In this document: positions 1-8,808 of the stretch, one piece after another
Layout of the letters: every line of letters begins with the position of its first letter
Numbering within the stretch: position 1 is the first letter of the stretch
Assembly (NCBI GenBank): GCA_018713755.1
Contig: DVOG01000074.1
Coordinates: 1 to 23,999 of the forward strand
DNA length: 23,999 nucleotides
Direction: 5' to 3'
DNA from: Candidatus Spyradosoma merdigallinarum
GTDB taxonomy: Bacteria > Verrucomicrobiota > Verrucomicrobiia > Opitutales > UBA953
Translations under genes and position numbers: made by a program
The notes under the pieces: model-generated
The model's database searches: none
What the model was told of the DNA's origin: nothing
What the model saw: only the letters and a program-made list of their open reading frames with translations

Positions 1-2
1 TC

Positions 3-281
3 ACGCCGATGCCTTCTTCGAGTCTGCTGATGGGCATCACGCGCGCGGCGACGATGGAATGCGCGCGCGAACTCGGCATTCCCGTCGTCGAAACGACGCT
101 CACGCGCTACGACGTCTGGAACGCGGACGAAGCGTTCCTCACGGGATCGGCGGCGGAAGTCATCCCGGTCGTCGAACTCGACGGTCGCAAAATCGGCGCG
201 GGGAAGTGCGGGCCGATCACGGCGAAGCTTCTCGAACTTTTCCGCAAAAAAGTCCGCACGGACGGCGTGATGGTCGCCTGA
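3..281 (+). CDS. ilvE: Branched-chain amino acid aminotransferase, C-terminal fragment
   Basis: This is the last 92 codons of a fold-type IV PLP aminotransferase; the 5' part lies outside the window. The first complete codon in frame reads Thr-Pro, and the frame runs open from the edge. Visible family marks are the GITR segment near the start, the segment around LGIPVVE, and the block EAFLTGSAAEVIPVVELDG followed by GKCGPIT, which matches the C-terminal part of IlvE enzymes. These enzymes move amino groups between leucine, isoleucine or valine and 2-oxoglutarate in the cytoplasm, as the last step of branched-chain amino acid synthesis. D-amino acid aminotransferase or aminodeoxychorismate lyase share the fold but fit the EAFLTG block less well. 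The gene converges on secDF and a shared hairpin terminator follows 18 bases after the stop. Confidence 0.88.
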   Translation, partial: TPMPSSSLLMGITRAATMECARELGIPVVETTLTRYDVWNADEAFLTGSAAEVIPVVELDGRKIGAGKCGPITAKLLELFRKKVRTDGVMVA

Positions 282-299
282 ACGGAAAACAGGAAAACG

Positions 300-349
300 A
301 AACGAAAAAGGCGTTTCCGCGAGTCGTCGCGGGAACGCCTTTTTCGTTT
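300..349. terminator. Bidirectional intrinsic terminator between ilvE and secDF
   Basis: Two 22-base arms (300-321 and 328-349) pair around a 6-base loop, with one G-U wobble. The outer part of the stem is A-rich on the left and T-rich on the right, so it ends in a T-tract for transcripts from either side. It sits between convergent genes. The right arm contains one copy of the dispersed GCGGGAACG word and the left arm a near-complement of it. Confidence 0.88.
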
Positions 350-400
350 GGAGCGCGCTTCCGTTCCTCTCGGGAACAGGAAGCGCGAGCCGCGGGAACG

Positions 401-3184
401 TCACTTCTTTTCCGTTCCCGCGTCCCAGGAATACGTGTAGGCTTTTTCGCCTTCTTCGACTTTTTTGCGGTCGCCGCGGTGCCACCAGTAGAAAATCGGC
501 GAGGCGATGTAAATCGAGGAGAACGTACCGACGATGACGCCGAAGATGAAGACCTTGCCGTACTCCGCGACGTCGCCCGCGCCGAAAACGGCGAGCGAAA
601 CCGCGGACAGAAACACCGTCACCGACGTGAGCAGCGTGCGGGAAAGCGTGCGGTTGATCGACAGGTTGATCACGTCGTTGAGCTTCATGCGCGGGTTGTT
701 TTTCAGCTCTTCGCGGATGCGGTCGAACACGACGATCGTGTCGTTGATCGAATAGCCCGCGACCATCAGAATCGCCGCAATCATCGACGCGGAAAACTGT
801 CCGCCGAAGATGAGATAAAGCCCCGTCACGACGACGATGTCGTGAATCGTCGAAATCATCGCGCCGACGCCGAAGCCGAATTCGAAGCGCAGCGCGACGT
901 AAACCATGATGCCCAGCACCGCGAACGCCAGCGAGATAATCGCCGTTTTCACGAGCTGAGCGCTGACCGCCGCGCCGATCGCCTGTTTCCCGACGACGAC
1001 GTCGTCCACGGAAACGGCGCCTTCCGGGAACATTTCCGGATGCGTTTCCAGGAGCTTTTCGACGATTTTCTCGATGTTCGAAAATTCTCCTTCCGAGGTG
1101 TCCTCCGTCAGCGCGCATTCGATGCCGAGCGTCTGCTCCGACGCGCCGACCTTTTGCTGATAAACCGCGGACGTGTCCTCGACGCCGACGGATTCCGCCA
1201 AGCGCTGAATTTCGCCGACTTCCAGGTGTTTTCCGGGATCTTGGACGATGCGCAGCGTCACGGATTCGCCGCCCTTGAAGTCCTTGCCGAGGCAGTCTTT
1301 CCCCTCAAAAATCGGGAACGCGATGCTCGCGACCATCAGCACGGCGGAAATCGCGATCGCGCCGCGCCAATGTTCCATGAAGCGGAAATTCGCCGGCTTC
1401 TTCATCAGCTGAATGCCGAAAAGCCGCCGCGTGAAGCCGAGATTCACCTGCAGCTCCTGAAGCCCGCGGCAAGTGACGATGCAGGTGAACAGCGTCGTCA
1501 CGATGCCGATGGCGAGCGTGACGCCGAAGCCCTTGACCGATCCCGTGCCCAGCCAAATCAGAATGCCCGCGGTGATGAGCGACGTCAGCTGCGAGTCGAA
1601 AATCGCGACGAATGCCCGATCGTAACCGAGATTCAGCGCCGTCTTCAGCGACTTCCCGTTGTGCAGCTCTTCGCGGATGCGTTCGAAAACGAGAATGTTC
1701 GCGTCGACCGCCATGCCGAGCGTCAGCACGAGCGCCGCGATGCCCGGGAGCGTGATCGTCGCGCCGATGGCGCACATGCAGCCGAAAAGCATCAGGATGT
1801 TCAGCGCGATGCCGATGAGCGCGACCGCGCCGCCCGCCAAGTAGAAAACGAGCATGAACGCGACGACCATCACCGTCGCGACCGCCGCCGCCGTCATCGA
1901 CTGCGACTGCGCGTCCTTCGCCAGCGAAGCGCCGACGTTCGTCATGTCTTGAAGCTCCAGCGGGAACTCGAGCGGGTTGTTCAGCGCGTTCGCGAGTTCG
2001 GTCGCCTCCTTGCGGTCAAAGTCCCCGGTGATGGTCGCGCCGCCGCCGTAAAGCCCGACCTTGCGTCCGCCCGACGCGTTGAGCGTCGGCGCGGACATCA
2101 GCTTGCCGTCGAGCACGATGGCGAAACGCCCGTCGCCGCCCGTGCGGTTGTCCTCGTCGGCGATGCGCTGCGTGACATCGCCGAAAATGCGGCCGCCTTC
2201 CGACGTGAAACGGATGCCGACCTGAAGCGTCAGCCCGTCATGAGATTCGACGCTCGCGCGGGAAACGATGGCGCCCGTCGCTTCCGGCGCCTTCTTCACG
2301 TAGAGCGGGAACGACGACGTCTCGCCGGTCTTTCTGTCCACGCGGTGCTCGTAAAGCACTTCGTAAGCGGCGACCGGCGACGTCGGCACGCGCGGGTTTT
2401 CGCGCAGGCTCTTCAGCGTGCCCTCCGGCGTTCCCGCCTCGGGAACGAGATAGCGATGCACCATGCGGAACTCGAGTTTCGCCGGCTTTTTCAAAGAGTT
2501 GATCGCGTCGGGATTGTTCGCCGTGTCTTCGCCCGGCAACTGAATTTCAATCGAATCGTTCCCGACGGGGCGGATGACGGGCTCACTCACGCCGAACTGG
2601 TTGACGCGCTCCTCCATGACCGCCGTCGCCTGGTTGAGCTGGGAAAGCTTCTCCTCGGCGCGCGACTTGATCTCCTCTTCGACGCGGGCGCGTTCCTCCG
2701 GCGTTTTCGCCGCGGCCAGCGCCTTCCGATCGGCTTCCGCCGCTTCGGGATTGACGCGCAGCGTGAAGGAAATGCCGCCCTGCAAGTCGAGCCCGAGCTT
2801 GAGTTTTCCCTGCGACCGCCGCAGCAGCTCCTGCATCAGGATATTGTTCTGCTTTTCCAGAATCGGCTCGCGCACCATGCGGATGTCCGGGAAAAACTGC
2901 GCGAGCGCAATCGGCGTTCCCGACTTCCCTTTGCCCGCGGCGATGTCCCTGATTGCGGCGTAGGCGGTCGGCGATTTCTCGTCCGCGGGAACGCTCTCGT
3001 TGCGGAAATTCGCGACGCGCTCGTCCGCCTCTTTCAGAATCGCTTCAAATTCCTCGCGATGCGCCGTCGCGTGCTCCTCGACGTATTCGCGGAACGGCGT
3101 GCTCGTGAGCGGCGTCATGCTGATGACGGCGTAGCCCAGAAAAAGCAGGGACGCGAAAAGCCGCCAAAAAATCTTTGTCGTCAT
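401..3184 (-). CDS. secDF: Fused protein-export membrane protein SecDF
   Basis: A 927-residue single chain joins SecD and SecF, the proton-driven accessory subunits that help pull proteins through SecYEG in the inner membrane. The SecD half has a first membrane segment at about 6-24, the GLDLQGG motif at 131-137, a large periplasmic region, then a membrane bundle ending in AVDANILVFERIREEL (492-507). The SecF half starts near residue 600, with GKDFKGG at 633-639 and a second bundle containing INDTIVVFDRIREEL (813-827). Both halves look complete. Fused SecDF occurs in several phyla, including Bacillota, Bacteroidota and Verrucomicrobiota-type genomes. yajC lies upstream on the same strand, the usual partner, but a strong terminator-like hairpin lies between them. 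The start is an ATG with no clear Shine-Dalgarno sequence. Confidence 0.97.
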   Translation of the reverse strand: MTTKIFWRLFASLLFLGYAVISMTPLTSTPFREYVEEHATAHREEFEAILKEADERVANFRNESVPADEKSPTAYAAIRDIAAGKGKSGTPIALAQFFPDIRMVREPILEKQNNILMQELLRRSQGKLKLGLDLQGGISFTLRVNPEAAEADRKALAAAKTPEERARVEEEIKSRAEEKLSQLNQATAVMEERVNQFGVSEPVIRPVGNDSIEIQLPGEDTANNPDAINSLKKPAKLEFRMVHRYLVPEAGTPEGTLKSLRENPRVPTSPVAAYEVLYEHRVDRKTGETSSFPLYVKKAPEATGAIVSRASVESHDGLTLQVGIRFTSEGGRIFGDVTQRIADEDNRTGGDGRFAIVLDGKLMSAPTLNASGGRKVGLYGGGATITGDFDRKEATELANALNNPLEFPLELQDMTNVGASLAKDAQSQSMTAAAVATVMVVAFMLVFYLAGGAVALIGIALNILMLFGCMCAIGATITLPGIAALVLTLGMAVDANILVFERIREELHNGKSLKTALNLGYDRAFVAIFDSQLTSLITAGILIWLGTGSVKGFGVTLAIGIVTTLFTCIVTCRGLQELQVNLGFTRRLFGIQLMKKPANFRFMEHWRGAIAISAVLMVASIAFPIFEGKDCLGKDFKGGESVTLRIVQDPGKHLEVGEIQRLAESVGVEDTSAVYQQKVGASEQTLGIECALTEDTSEGEFSNIEKIVEKLLETHPEMFPEGAVSVDDVVVGKQAIGAAVSAQLVKTAIISLAFAVLGIMVYVALRFEFGFGVGAMISTIHDIVVVTGLYLIFGGQFSASMIAAILMVAGYSINDTIVVFDRIREELKNNPRMKLNDVINLSINRTLSRTLLTSVTVFLSAVSLAVFGAGDVAEYGKVFIFGVIVGTFSSIYIASPIFYWWHRGDRKKVEEGEKAYTYSWDAGTEKK

Positions 3185-3220
3185 AAACTGTTTTCAGAAA
3201 AAGGGAAAAGAACGGAAATC

Positions 3221-3300
3221 AAAAAAAAAGCCCGGGCGCATTCTCCGCGGCGGGAACGGCGAAAAGCCGCCCCGGTTTTCGCCGCGGAGAAGCGCGCGGG
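3221..3300 (-). terminator. Intrinsic terminator between yajC and secDF
   Basis: On the minus strand a long GC-rich hairpin (arms 3280-3300 and 3231-3252) is followed one base later by nine T residues (3229-3221). The arms pair with one mismatch and one bulged base, and a 12-base core (3241-3252 with 3280-3291) is perfect. A small nested stem sits in the loop. It begins 10 bases after the yajC stop codon and about 37 bases before the secDF start, so it should stop or attenuate yajC transcripts. Confidence 0.8.
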
Positions 3301-3310
3301 AACAGCCGCG

Positions 3311-3727
3311 TCATTTCGACTTTTCGGCGGCGTGCCCGACGACGGCATTGCGCAGGAAAGGAATGCGCGTGCCTTCGGAGACTTGCAGCGTCACCGTCGT
3401 TTCGTCGAGAGAAACGATTTTCCCGACGATGCCGCTCGTCGTGTAGACCGTGTCGCCGGACTTCAGCTCGTTCTGCAGCTTCTGCAGCGCTTTCTGACGC
3501 TTGCGCTGCGGCATGAACAGCAGGAACCAAAGACCCACGAAAAGCAGCACCCAAATCAGCAGCGAACTCCAGCTGCTGCCGCCGAGCGCCCCTTGCGGCG
3601 CGGCGTTTTCGGGAGCGGAAACCGGCGCTTCCGCGGGAACAGCCTCGACCGACTGCACGGGAGCGCTTTCGAGCGCCTGCGCCTGGGCGAGAATCATGAC
3701 GTTGTCGTTCGTAATCGTGTTTTGCAT
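3311..3727 (-). CDS. yajC: Preprotein translocase accessory subunit YajC
   Basis: This 138-residue protein has one membrane segment at about 55-71 (SLLIWVLLFVGLWFLLF), followed directly by the YajC signature MPQRKRQK and a small cytoplasmic domain with the segment LKSGDTVYTTSGIVGKI. YajC binds SecDF and the holotranslocon in the inner membrane. The roughly 50 residues before the membrane segment are rich in Ala, Pro, Glu and Ser and make it longer than the usual 85-115 residue family members. An internal ATG at residue 11 could be the true start, and neither start has a convincing ribosome binding site. It lies upstream of secDF on the same strand, as in many bacteria. Confidence 0.95.
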   Translation of the reverse strand: MQNTITNDNVMILAQAQALESAPVQSVEAVPAEAPVSAPENAAPQGALGGSSWSSLLIWVLLFVGLWFLLFMPQRKRQKALQKLQNELKSGDTVYTTSGIVGKIVSLDETTVTLQVSEGTRIPFLRNAVVGHAAEKSK

Positions 3728-3835
3728 AAAAAGAAAAAATTGAGCGGGACATTATGCGCGCGCTTCCGCGGGAACGCAAGACTGCTTATTCCCGCAGGCG
3801 AAAACGCGGCGCGCACGCAAAGAGCGCGCGAACTC

Positions 3836-5392
3836 TCAGATGCCGAAAAAGGCGCGGACGGCTTCGCCGACGCGGTCTTTCGCGCAGCTCATGCCGTGAA
3901 GCTCGGGCGCGGTCTCCAGCTCGCCGAAACGCGCTTCGAGATTCGCGCCCTGCGGCTGCTTTCCCGCGAACGCCGCGAGCGCGCGCAGATTTTCGAATTC
4001 GTCCTCCGCGGGAGCGGGAACGTCTTCGCCGACACCGCGCAGCGCGGAAAGCACCGTCCGCGGGAACTTCCACGGCGTCGCCGTTTCCGCGACGACCGCC
4101 GCCGCGCCGCCGTTCTCCGCCTCGCGTTCCCGCAGTTCGCGCAATGCGCGCAGCCCGATCGCCGTATGCGGATCGATCAGATTCCGGAAGCGCTTCCACG
4201 CTTCGCCGACCGCGGCCTCCGTCTGCGCGGGATCGGCGAATCCGGATGCGAAGCCGGCGTTTTTCAGCCCGTCGAGCGCCGCGCCGTCCAGCGCGAATTT
4301 TCCGCCGCTTTTCAGCGACGCCATGCATGCGCGGACGCACGCCGCGTCGCGCCCGGAAACTTCAAAAACGAAGCGCTCGACGTTCGACGAAACGAGAATA
4401 TCCATCGACGGAGAATTCGTCACCGCGAACGCGCGCGGGAGCGACGTTCCGGCATGGAAATTCACGTCGTAAACGCCCGTCGCGATGAATTCCGCGACGA
4501 CGTTGTTCGCGTTCGAGGCGACGACGAAGCGGCGAATCGGCGCGCCGAGCTTTTTCGCGTAAAACGCGGCGAGCACATTGCCGAAATTTCCCGTCGGCAC
4601 GACGACGTCGAAGCCCGCCGCGCCGAGCGTTCCCGCCGCGCGCAACGCGCGCCACGCCTCGAGATAATAGCAGACCTGCGGGAACAGCCGCCCGATGTTG
4701 ATCGAGTTCGCGCTCGAAAGAAAAACGCCTTTCGCCGCCGCCGCCGCGCGGAGCTTTTCGTCCGCGAAAACGGCTTTCACGGCAGTCTGCGCGTCGTCGA
4801 AATTTCCTTCGATCGCGCACGCGCCCACGTTCCCGCCGGCGCAGCAGACCATCTGCCGCCGCTGGATTTCCGACGTTCCCGTCTTCGGATAAAAAACGAG
4901 CACGCCCGTTCCCGCGACGTCCGCGAAGCCGCGCATCGCCGCCGAGCCCGTGTCGCCGCTCGTCGCCGTGAGCACGGCGGCCTTCTTCAGCCCCGCCTGC
5001 TCCGCCGCGTATTGCAACAGCGTCGGCAAAAGCGTGAGCGCGACGTCTTTGAAAGCGCCGGTCGGGCCTCGCGTCAGATCGAGAAAATGAACGCGCGCGT
5101 CTCCGTCGGAAGCGGCGCGCAGCGCGACGGGAGCGGCGGGATCCGCAAAGCGCGCGACGGAACGCGCGACGGCGGCGTCGCGCACCTCCGCGGGAACGTC
5201 GTCGAAAAACAGAGAGAGCACGCCGCGCATCGTCTCCGCGTAATTCCCGGCGTCGCCGAGCGCGCCGGCGACCGCGGCTGCGGAAGGCATTTCAGCAGGA
5301 ACGTAGAGACCGCCGTCCGGCGCGATGCCGTTCAGCAGAGCTTCAGTCGAGGAAACTTCGGGCGCGAGCCCGCGCGTGGAAATGTATCTCAT
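3836..5392 (-). CDS. thrC: Threonine synthase
   Basis: This 518-residue PLP enzyme converts O-phosphohomoserine to threonine, the last step of threonine synthesis. The N-terminus MRYISTRG, the block GIAPDGGLYVP (22-32), the PLP lysine in PTGAFKDVAL (Lys115) and the glycine-rich phosphate loop TATSGDTGSAA (142-152) are all those of the threonine synthase family. It is longer than the E. coli enzyme (428 residues), mostly through loops and the C-terminal part. The start is ATG. It follows the O-antigen ligase-like gene on the same strand with a 121-base gap holding a terminator-like hairpin, so it may have its own promoter. The window also holds tdh, which breaks threonine down. Confidence 0.96.
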   Translation of the reverse strand: MRYISTRGLAPEVSSTEALLNGIAPDGGLYVPAEMPSAAAVAGALGDAGNYAETMRGVLSLFFDDVPAEVRDAAVARSVARFADPAAPVALRAASDGDARVHFLDLTRGPTGAFKDVALTLLPTLLQYAAEQAGLKKAAVLTATSGDTGSAAMRGFADVAGTGVLVFYPKTGTSEIQRRQMVCCAGGNVGACAIEGNFDDAQTAVKAVFADEKLRAAAAAKGVFLSSANSINIGRLFPQVCYYLEAWRALRAAGTLGAAGFDVVVPTGNFGNVLAAFYAKKLGAPIRRFVVASNANNVVAEFIATGVYDVNFHAGTSLPRAFAVTNSPSMDILVSSNVERFVFEVSGRDAACVRACMASLKSGGKFALDGAALDGLKNAGFASGFADPAQTEAAVGEAWKRFRNLIDPHTAIGLRALRELREREAENGGAAAVVAETATPWKFPRTVLSALRGVGEDVPAPAEDEFENLRALAAFAGKQPQGANLEARFGELETAPELHGMSCAKDRVGEAVRAFFGI

Positions 5393-5437
5393 GGCGTTTT
5401 CGGAAAAAGTTGCGTTGCGAGTTTTTCATCAAATCAC

Positions 5438-5496
5438 AAAAACCTTTCCGCGGGAACCAGAAAAACGCGCCGGCGCGCTCCCGCGACGCGGAAAGG
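5438..5496 (-). terminator. Possible intrinsic terminator after the O-antigen ligase-like gene
   Basis: A perfect 10-base stem (5443-5452 with 5487-5496) encloses a 34-base loop that has its own small GC palindrome. On the minus strand the stem is followed by five T residues (5442-5438). It begins 18 bases after the ligase stop codon and lies ahead of thrC. The large loop makes it weaker than the other terminators here. Confidence 0.5.
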
Positions 5497-5513
5497 GAGA
5501 AGGTTTCCCCGCG

Positions 5514-7010
5514 TCACGTTCCCGCCGCCGGAAGAGTTCCCGCGGGCGCATCGCGGCGCAGACTCCAGCGGAACGCGCAGACGGCGGCGGCGAGCGTCAT
5601 CAGCAGCGCGGGATTGTAGCTCACGAAATCCATCGTCGCGTGCGCCGCGAAAAAGACGATGCCGCACAGCAGCGCCGCGGACGAAACGCGCCAGCGCCGG
5701 ATGTTTTTCGCCGCCCAGGCGAAGAACCAGAGCGTTCCCGCGAAAACGAGTCCCGCGCCGACGGCGCCCCACTCGGCGAGCATCTGCAGCGGGTCGCAGT
5801 GCGCGTATTCCGTCCGCGTCTTCAGGCGCCCCTTGGCGTCGAGAAATTCCGGCATCTGCCGCTGAAACGACGGCGCGATCCAGCGGTAAGATCCCGCGCC
5901 CCAGCCGAAGCGTTCCCGCTCCGCGCTGCGCGTGAAAATGTTCAGAGAAAGTTCCCGCAGCGGCGCGCGGTCGTCGATGTCCTCCTTTTTCATCAGCGCG
6001 ACTTTCGCTTCGACCTTCTTCCACGTCGCGTCCATGTCCGCCGTCGCGAACCACACGGCGCCGAGCCCGGCGATCATCAGCGCGACGACGCCGAACGCGA
6101 TGCCCGTCATGCGGTCCGCCAGGCCCGACGAAAAAATGAGCGCGGGAACGACGATCAGCCACGCCGCCGCCTCGACGATTCCCGCGAAGCTCGCCGTGCA
6201 CAGCGCCGCGATCCACGGGAAGAACGACAGCGCGGCGAGCAGCACGTGCGTTCCGCTTTTGCGGAAGCGTTCCGCGTTGCGCCGCCACGTCGTCAGCGCG
6301 AGCGAAACGGACAGCGCGAAACTCAGCACGAAAAACTGCGCCGCGTGGTTTTTGTAGGAAAAAACGCCGAACAGACTGCCGACGCCAGTGCTGTAGCCGA
6401 GATATTCCTTCGTCATGCCGTTCGACCAGCGCAACAGGCAAAACGCGGCGAGCAGCACGGCGTTCAGCGTCAGCGCCCACAGCAGCCACGTGCGGATTCG
6501 GCGGGAACGCAGCCCGCACCAAAGCGCGCACAGCAACAGCCACGCGCTCCCGAACACGCACATTTGCCGCAGCGCGTTCATGCCGAGGCGCGTCTCGAAG
6601 CCGAACGGCGCGGCGATTCCGTCGGGCAGCCACGCGACGTGATCGGGAAAATACAGGATTTTCCACCATCCGCTTTCCTGCATGACGACTTCGCGGCTCG
6701 GATTCAGATGCTGGCAGAGCATCAGCGCGAACAGCGCGACGCCGATCCAAAAGCCGGGGAAACGCATCAGACGGCGAAAATTTTCCTTCGCTTCAGCCGC
6801 GGAATCCTTGCCCGGCATCGGCGCGAAAAGCGCGGCGAACGCCGTTCCCGCGAAAACTGCGCAGAGCACGGCCGGCGCCGCCGCCATGCCCGACGCGTTC
6901 CAAAGCGTGGAAACGACGGTCAGCGCCGCGAGCGCGCCGATCCAGCGTTCCCGCAGCGGCGGCAGGTTCGCCCGCCACGCGGCGAGGCATCCGGGAGAAG
7001 GAAGGCGCAT
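5514..7010 (-). CDS. O-antigen ligase / Wzy-like polytopic membrane protein
   Basis: This is a 498-residue protein with about ten to twelve hydrophobic segments. Residues 211-229, around VGSLFGVFSYKNHAAQFF, resemble the first conserved block of the O-antigen ligase family. The large periplasmic loop (about 325-405) carries ERFGWGAGSYRW (366-377) and then EYAHCDPLQMLAEWG (401-415), matching the family pattern of a conserved His followed by LQ and LAE before the next membrane segment. Members join O-antigen to lipid A-core or polymerise repeat units on the periplasmic face. The next genes upstream make the core sugar Kdo, which supports a lipopolysaccharide role. WaaL and Wzy cannot be told apart from sequence alone, so no symbol is given. 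The gap to kdsD is 21 bases, suggesting one operon. Confidence 0.82.
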   Translation of the reverse strand: MRLPSPGCLAAWRANLPPLRERWIGALAALTVVSTLWNASGMAAAPAVLCAVFAGTAFAALFAPMPGKDSAAEAKENFRRLMRFPGFWIGVALFALMLCQHLNPSREVVMQESGWWKILYFPDHVAWLPDGIAAPFGFETRLGMNALRQMCVFGSAWLLLCALWCGLRSRRIRTWLLWALTLNAVLLAAFCLLRWSNGMTKEYLGYSTGVGSLFGVFSYKNHAAQFFVLSFALSVSLALTTWRRNAERFRKSGTHVLLAALSFFPWIAALCTASFAGIVEAAAWLIVVPALIFSSGLADRMTGIAFGVVALMIAGLGAVWFATADMDATWKKVEAKVALMKKEDIDDRAPLRELSLNIFTRSAERERFGWGAGSYRWIAPSFQRQMPEFLDAKGRLKTRTEYAHCDPLQMLAEWGAVGAGLVFAGTLWFFAWAAKNIRRWRVSSAALLCGIVFFAAHATMDFVSYNPALLMTLAAAVCAFRWSLRRDAPAGTLPAAGT

Positions 7011-7031
7011 GCTTTTTTTCAGCGGGAAAAA

Positions 7032-8012
7032 TCAGACGAGGCCCGCCTGATAAATGTCGTGGATGCGGATGAGCCCGGCGACGTTCCCGCCGGGAGCGTC
7101 CAGCACGGGAAGCACCGAAATCTGCGAAGGACGGTCTTCCATCACGCGCGCCGCTTCGCCCAGGCTCATCGACGCGAACGCGCACACGGGCTTCTTCGTC
7201 ATCAGCTCGCCTGCGGAAACGCCCGTCAGATTCTCGTATTTGTGAAGCGCGCGCCGCAAATCTCCGTCCGTGATGATGCCCAGAAGCGAGCCGTCCGCCG
7301 CCGTCACCAGCGCGGCGCCGTGCGGGAACGCCGTCATCGCCACCACCGTGTCGCGCAGCGACGCCTCCGCGGGAACGACCGCGATTTTGTCCCGCGGATG
7401 CATCACGTCCTTCACCGTCAGAAGCAAGTTGCGACCGAGCTGCCCGGCGGGATGGAACTTCGCGAAATCCCTTTCCCCGAAATGCCGCATGTGCATCAGC
7501 GCCGAGGCGAGCGCGTCGCCCATCGCCAGCTGGAGCGTCGTGCTCGTCGTCGGGACGATTCCGATGGGATCGGCCTCCGTCCGCACGCCGATGTCGAGCA
7601 CGACGTCCGCTTTTTCCGCCAGCGGCGAATTGCGGTTCGCGACAATCGCGATGATCTTCGCCCCCATCTTCCGCAGAATCGGAAGCAGGCGGACGACTTC
7701 CGACGTCGTCCCGCTCTTGGAAATGAGCACCACGGGATCGCCGGGCTGGCAAATGCCCAAGTCCCCGTGAACCGCGTCCGCGCTGTGGAGAAAAATCGCC
7801 GGCGTTCCCGTCGAGCACAGCGTCGCCGCGATTTTCTGCCCGATCAGACCGGACTTCCCCACGCCGGAAATCACGACCTTGCGCTCCGCGGAAAAAAGAA
7901 TTTCCGCCGCGCGCGCGAAATTTTCGTCCAGCCCCTCGCGCATCGTGCGCAACGCCTGCGCCTCCGCGTCGAGCACGTGCCGGCCCGCTTCGATGATTTG
8001 TTCGTTCGTCAT
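7032..8012 (-). CDS. kdsD: Arabinose-5-phosphate isomerase (KdsD/KpsF family)
   Basis: This 326-residue cytoplasmic enzyme interconverts ribulose 5-phosphate and arabinose 5-phosphate, the first step to Kdo. An N-terminal SIS sugar-phosphate domain (about 30-170) has GVGKSG (50-55), HGDLG (82-86) and SKSGTTSEV (98-106). Two CBS motifs fill about 205-326, as in KdsD, KpsF and GutQ. An upstream in-frame ATG at 8099 would add 29 arginine-rich residues overlapping kdsB; the start at 8012 is preferred because it gives the family N-terminus and leaves a 34-base gap after kdsB. The neighbouring kdsB uses the product of the same pathway. The other Kdo genes (kdsA, kdsC, waaA) are not in the window. 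Confidence 0.94.
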   Translation of the reverse strand: MTNEQIIEAGRHVLDAEAQALRTMREGLDENFARAAEILFSAERKVVISGVGKSGLIGQKIAATLCSTGTPAIFLHSADAVHGDLGICQPGDPVVLISKSGTTSEVVRLLPILRKMGAKIIAIVANRNSPLAEKADVVLDIGVRTEADPIGIVPTTSTTLQLAMGDALASALMHMRHFGERDFAKFHPAGQLGRNLLLTVKDVMHPRDKIAVVPAEASLRDTVVAMTAFPHGAALVTAADGSLLGIITDGDLRRALHKYENLTGVSAGELMTKKPVCAFASMSLGEAARVMEDRPSQISVLPVLDAPGGNVAGLIRIHDIYQAGLV

Positions 8013-8046
8013 GGCTCTGCCGAATTGCCCTGCGTTCCCGCGCGCC

Positions 8047-8808
8047 TCATTCCCGCGCGAAAAGGCGGCGCGCGTTTTCGAGGTCTTCCGCCGTGTCAAT
8101 CGAAACGGGATGGTAATCCGTCTCGACGGTCTGAAAACTCATGCCGCGATCGACGAAGCGAAGCTGTTCGAGCGACTCGACGGTTTCGAGCGCGGAAACG
8201 GGCATCGTCGGATGCGCCTCGAGCGTCGCCCGCGCGTAGCCGTAAACGCCGATGTGCGACCACCATGTGCCCTTCCCGCTCGAAATCCATTCTTCCGCGG
8301 GAACGCCGCGCAGATGCGGCACCGGCGAGCGCGAAAAATAGACCGCGCGGCCGTCGCTCCCGCGGACGACTTTGACGACGTTGGGGTTGAGCAGCTTCGC
8401 GGGATCGGAGATTTTCGCGACCGCCGTCACCAGCGCGCAGCCCGTTTCCGCCCAGCGCGCGACGAGCGCGTCGAGCATCGCCGCGTCGATGAAAGGCTCG
8501 TCGCCCTGCACGTTCAGAAAAAATTCGCCGGGCAGCTGAGCGAGCACGGACGAAAGCCGCTCCGTTCCCGAACGGCATTCCGGAGACGTCATGATCACTT
8601 CCGCGCCGAAGGCTTCCGCCGCCGCGCGCACCTGTTCGGTGTCCGCGAGAATCACGACGCGCCCGGCGCTCTTCATCGAGCGGACGCGCTCCCAAACATG
8701 CTGCACGACGGGCTTGCCGCCGAGGTCGAGAAGGACTTTTCCGGGAAGGCGCGTCGACCCCAGACGCGCCGGAATCGCCACCGTTGCTTTTGCGGGAATG
8801 CTGCTCAT
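8047..8808 (-). CDS. kdsB: 3-deoxy-manno-octulosonate cytidylyltransferase (CMP-Kdo synthetase)
   Basis: This 253-residue enzyme activates Kdo with CTP to CMP-Kdo for transfer onto lipid A. The N-terminal nucleotide-binding motif IPARLGSTRLPGK (12-24), the SGTER segment (80-84) and NVQGDEPFID (99-108) are the KdsB signatures, and the length is typical. The reading frame extends open upstream to 9690, but that part is arginine-rich antisense of the TsaB-like gene; the ATG at 8808 is chosen from the family N-terminus and an AGAGAG purine stretch a short distance upstream. It is the first gene of the minus-strand Kdo and lipopolysaccharide unit and is divergent from the TsaB-like gene. Confidence 0.96.
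   Translation of the reverse strand: MSSIPAKATVAIPARLGSTRLPGKVLLDLGGKPVVQHVWERVRSMKSAGRVVILADTEQVRAAAEAFGAEVIMTSPECRSGTERLSSVLAQLPGEFFLNVQGDEPFIDAAMLDALVARWAETGCALVTAVAKISDPAKLLNPNVVKVVRGSDGRAVYFSRSPVPHLRGVPAEEWISSGKGTWWSHIGVYGYARATLEAHPTMPVSALETVESLEQLRFVDRGMSFQTVETDYHPVSIDTAEDLENARRLFARE

Noticed and set aside
59..5935. A plus-strand open frame of 1,958 codons opposite secDF, yajC and thrC
   Set aside because: It is arginine-, aspartate- and glutamate-rich with no domain, and lies antisense to three clear genes; GC-rich codon bias keeps the opposite frame open.
8013..8099. 29-residue N-terminal extension of kdsD
   Set aside because: It overlaps the end of kdsB and is not part of the family; the ATG at 8012 gives the expected start.
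5325..8375. A plus-strand open frame of 1,016 codons opposite the ligase-like gene and kdsD
   Set aside because: Same artefact: Arg- and Gln-rich low-complexity product, antisense to well-supported genes.
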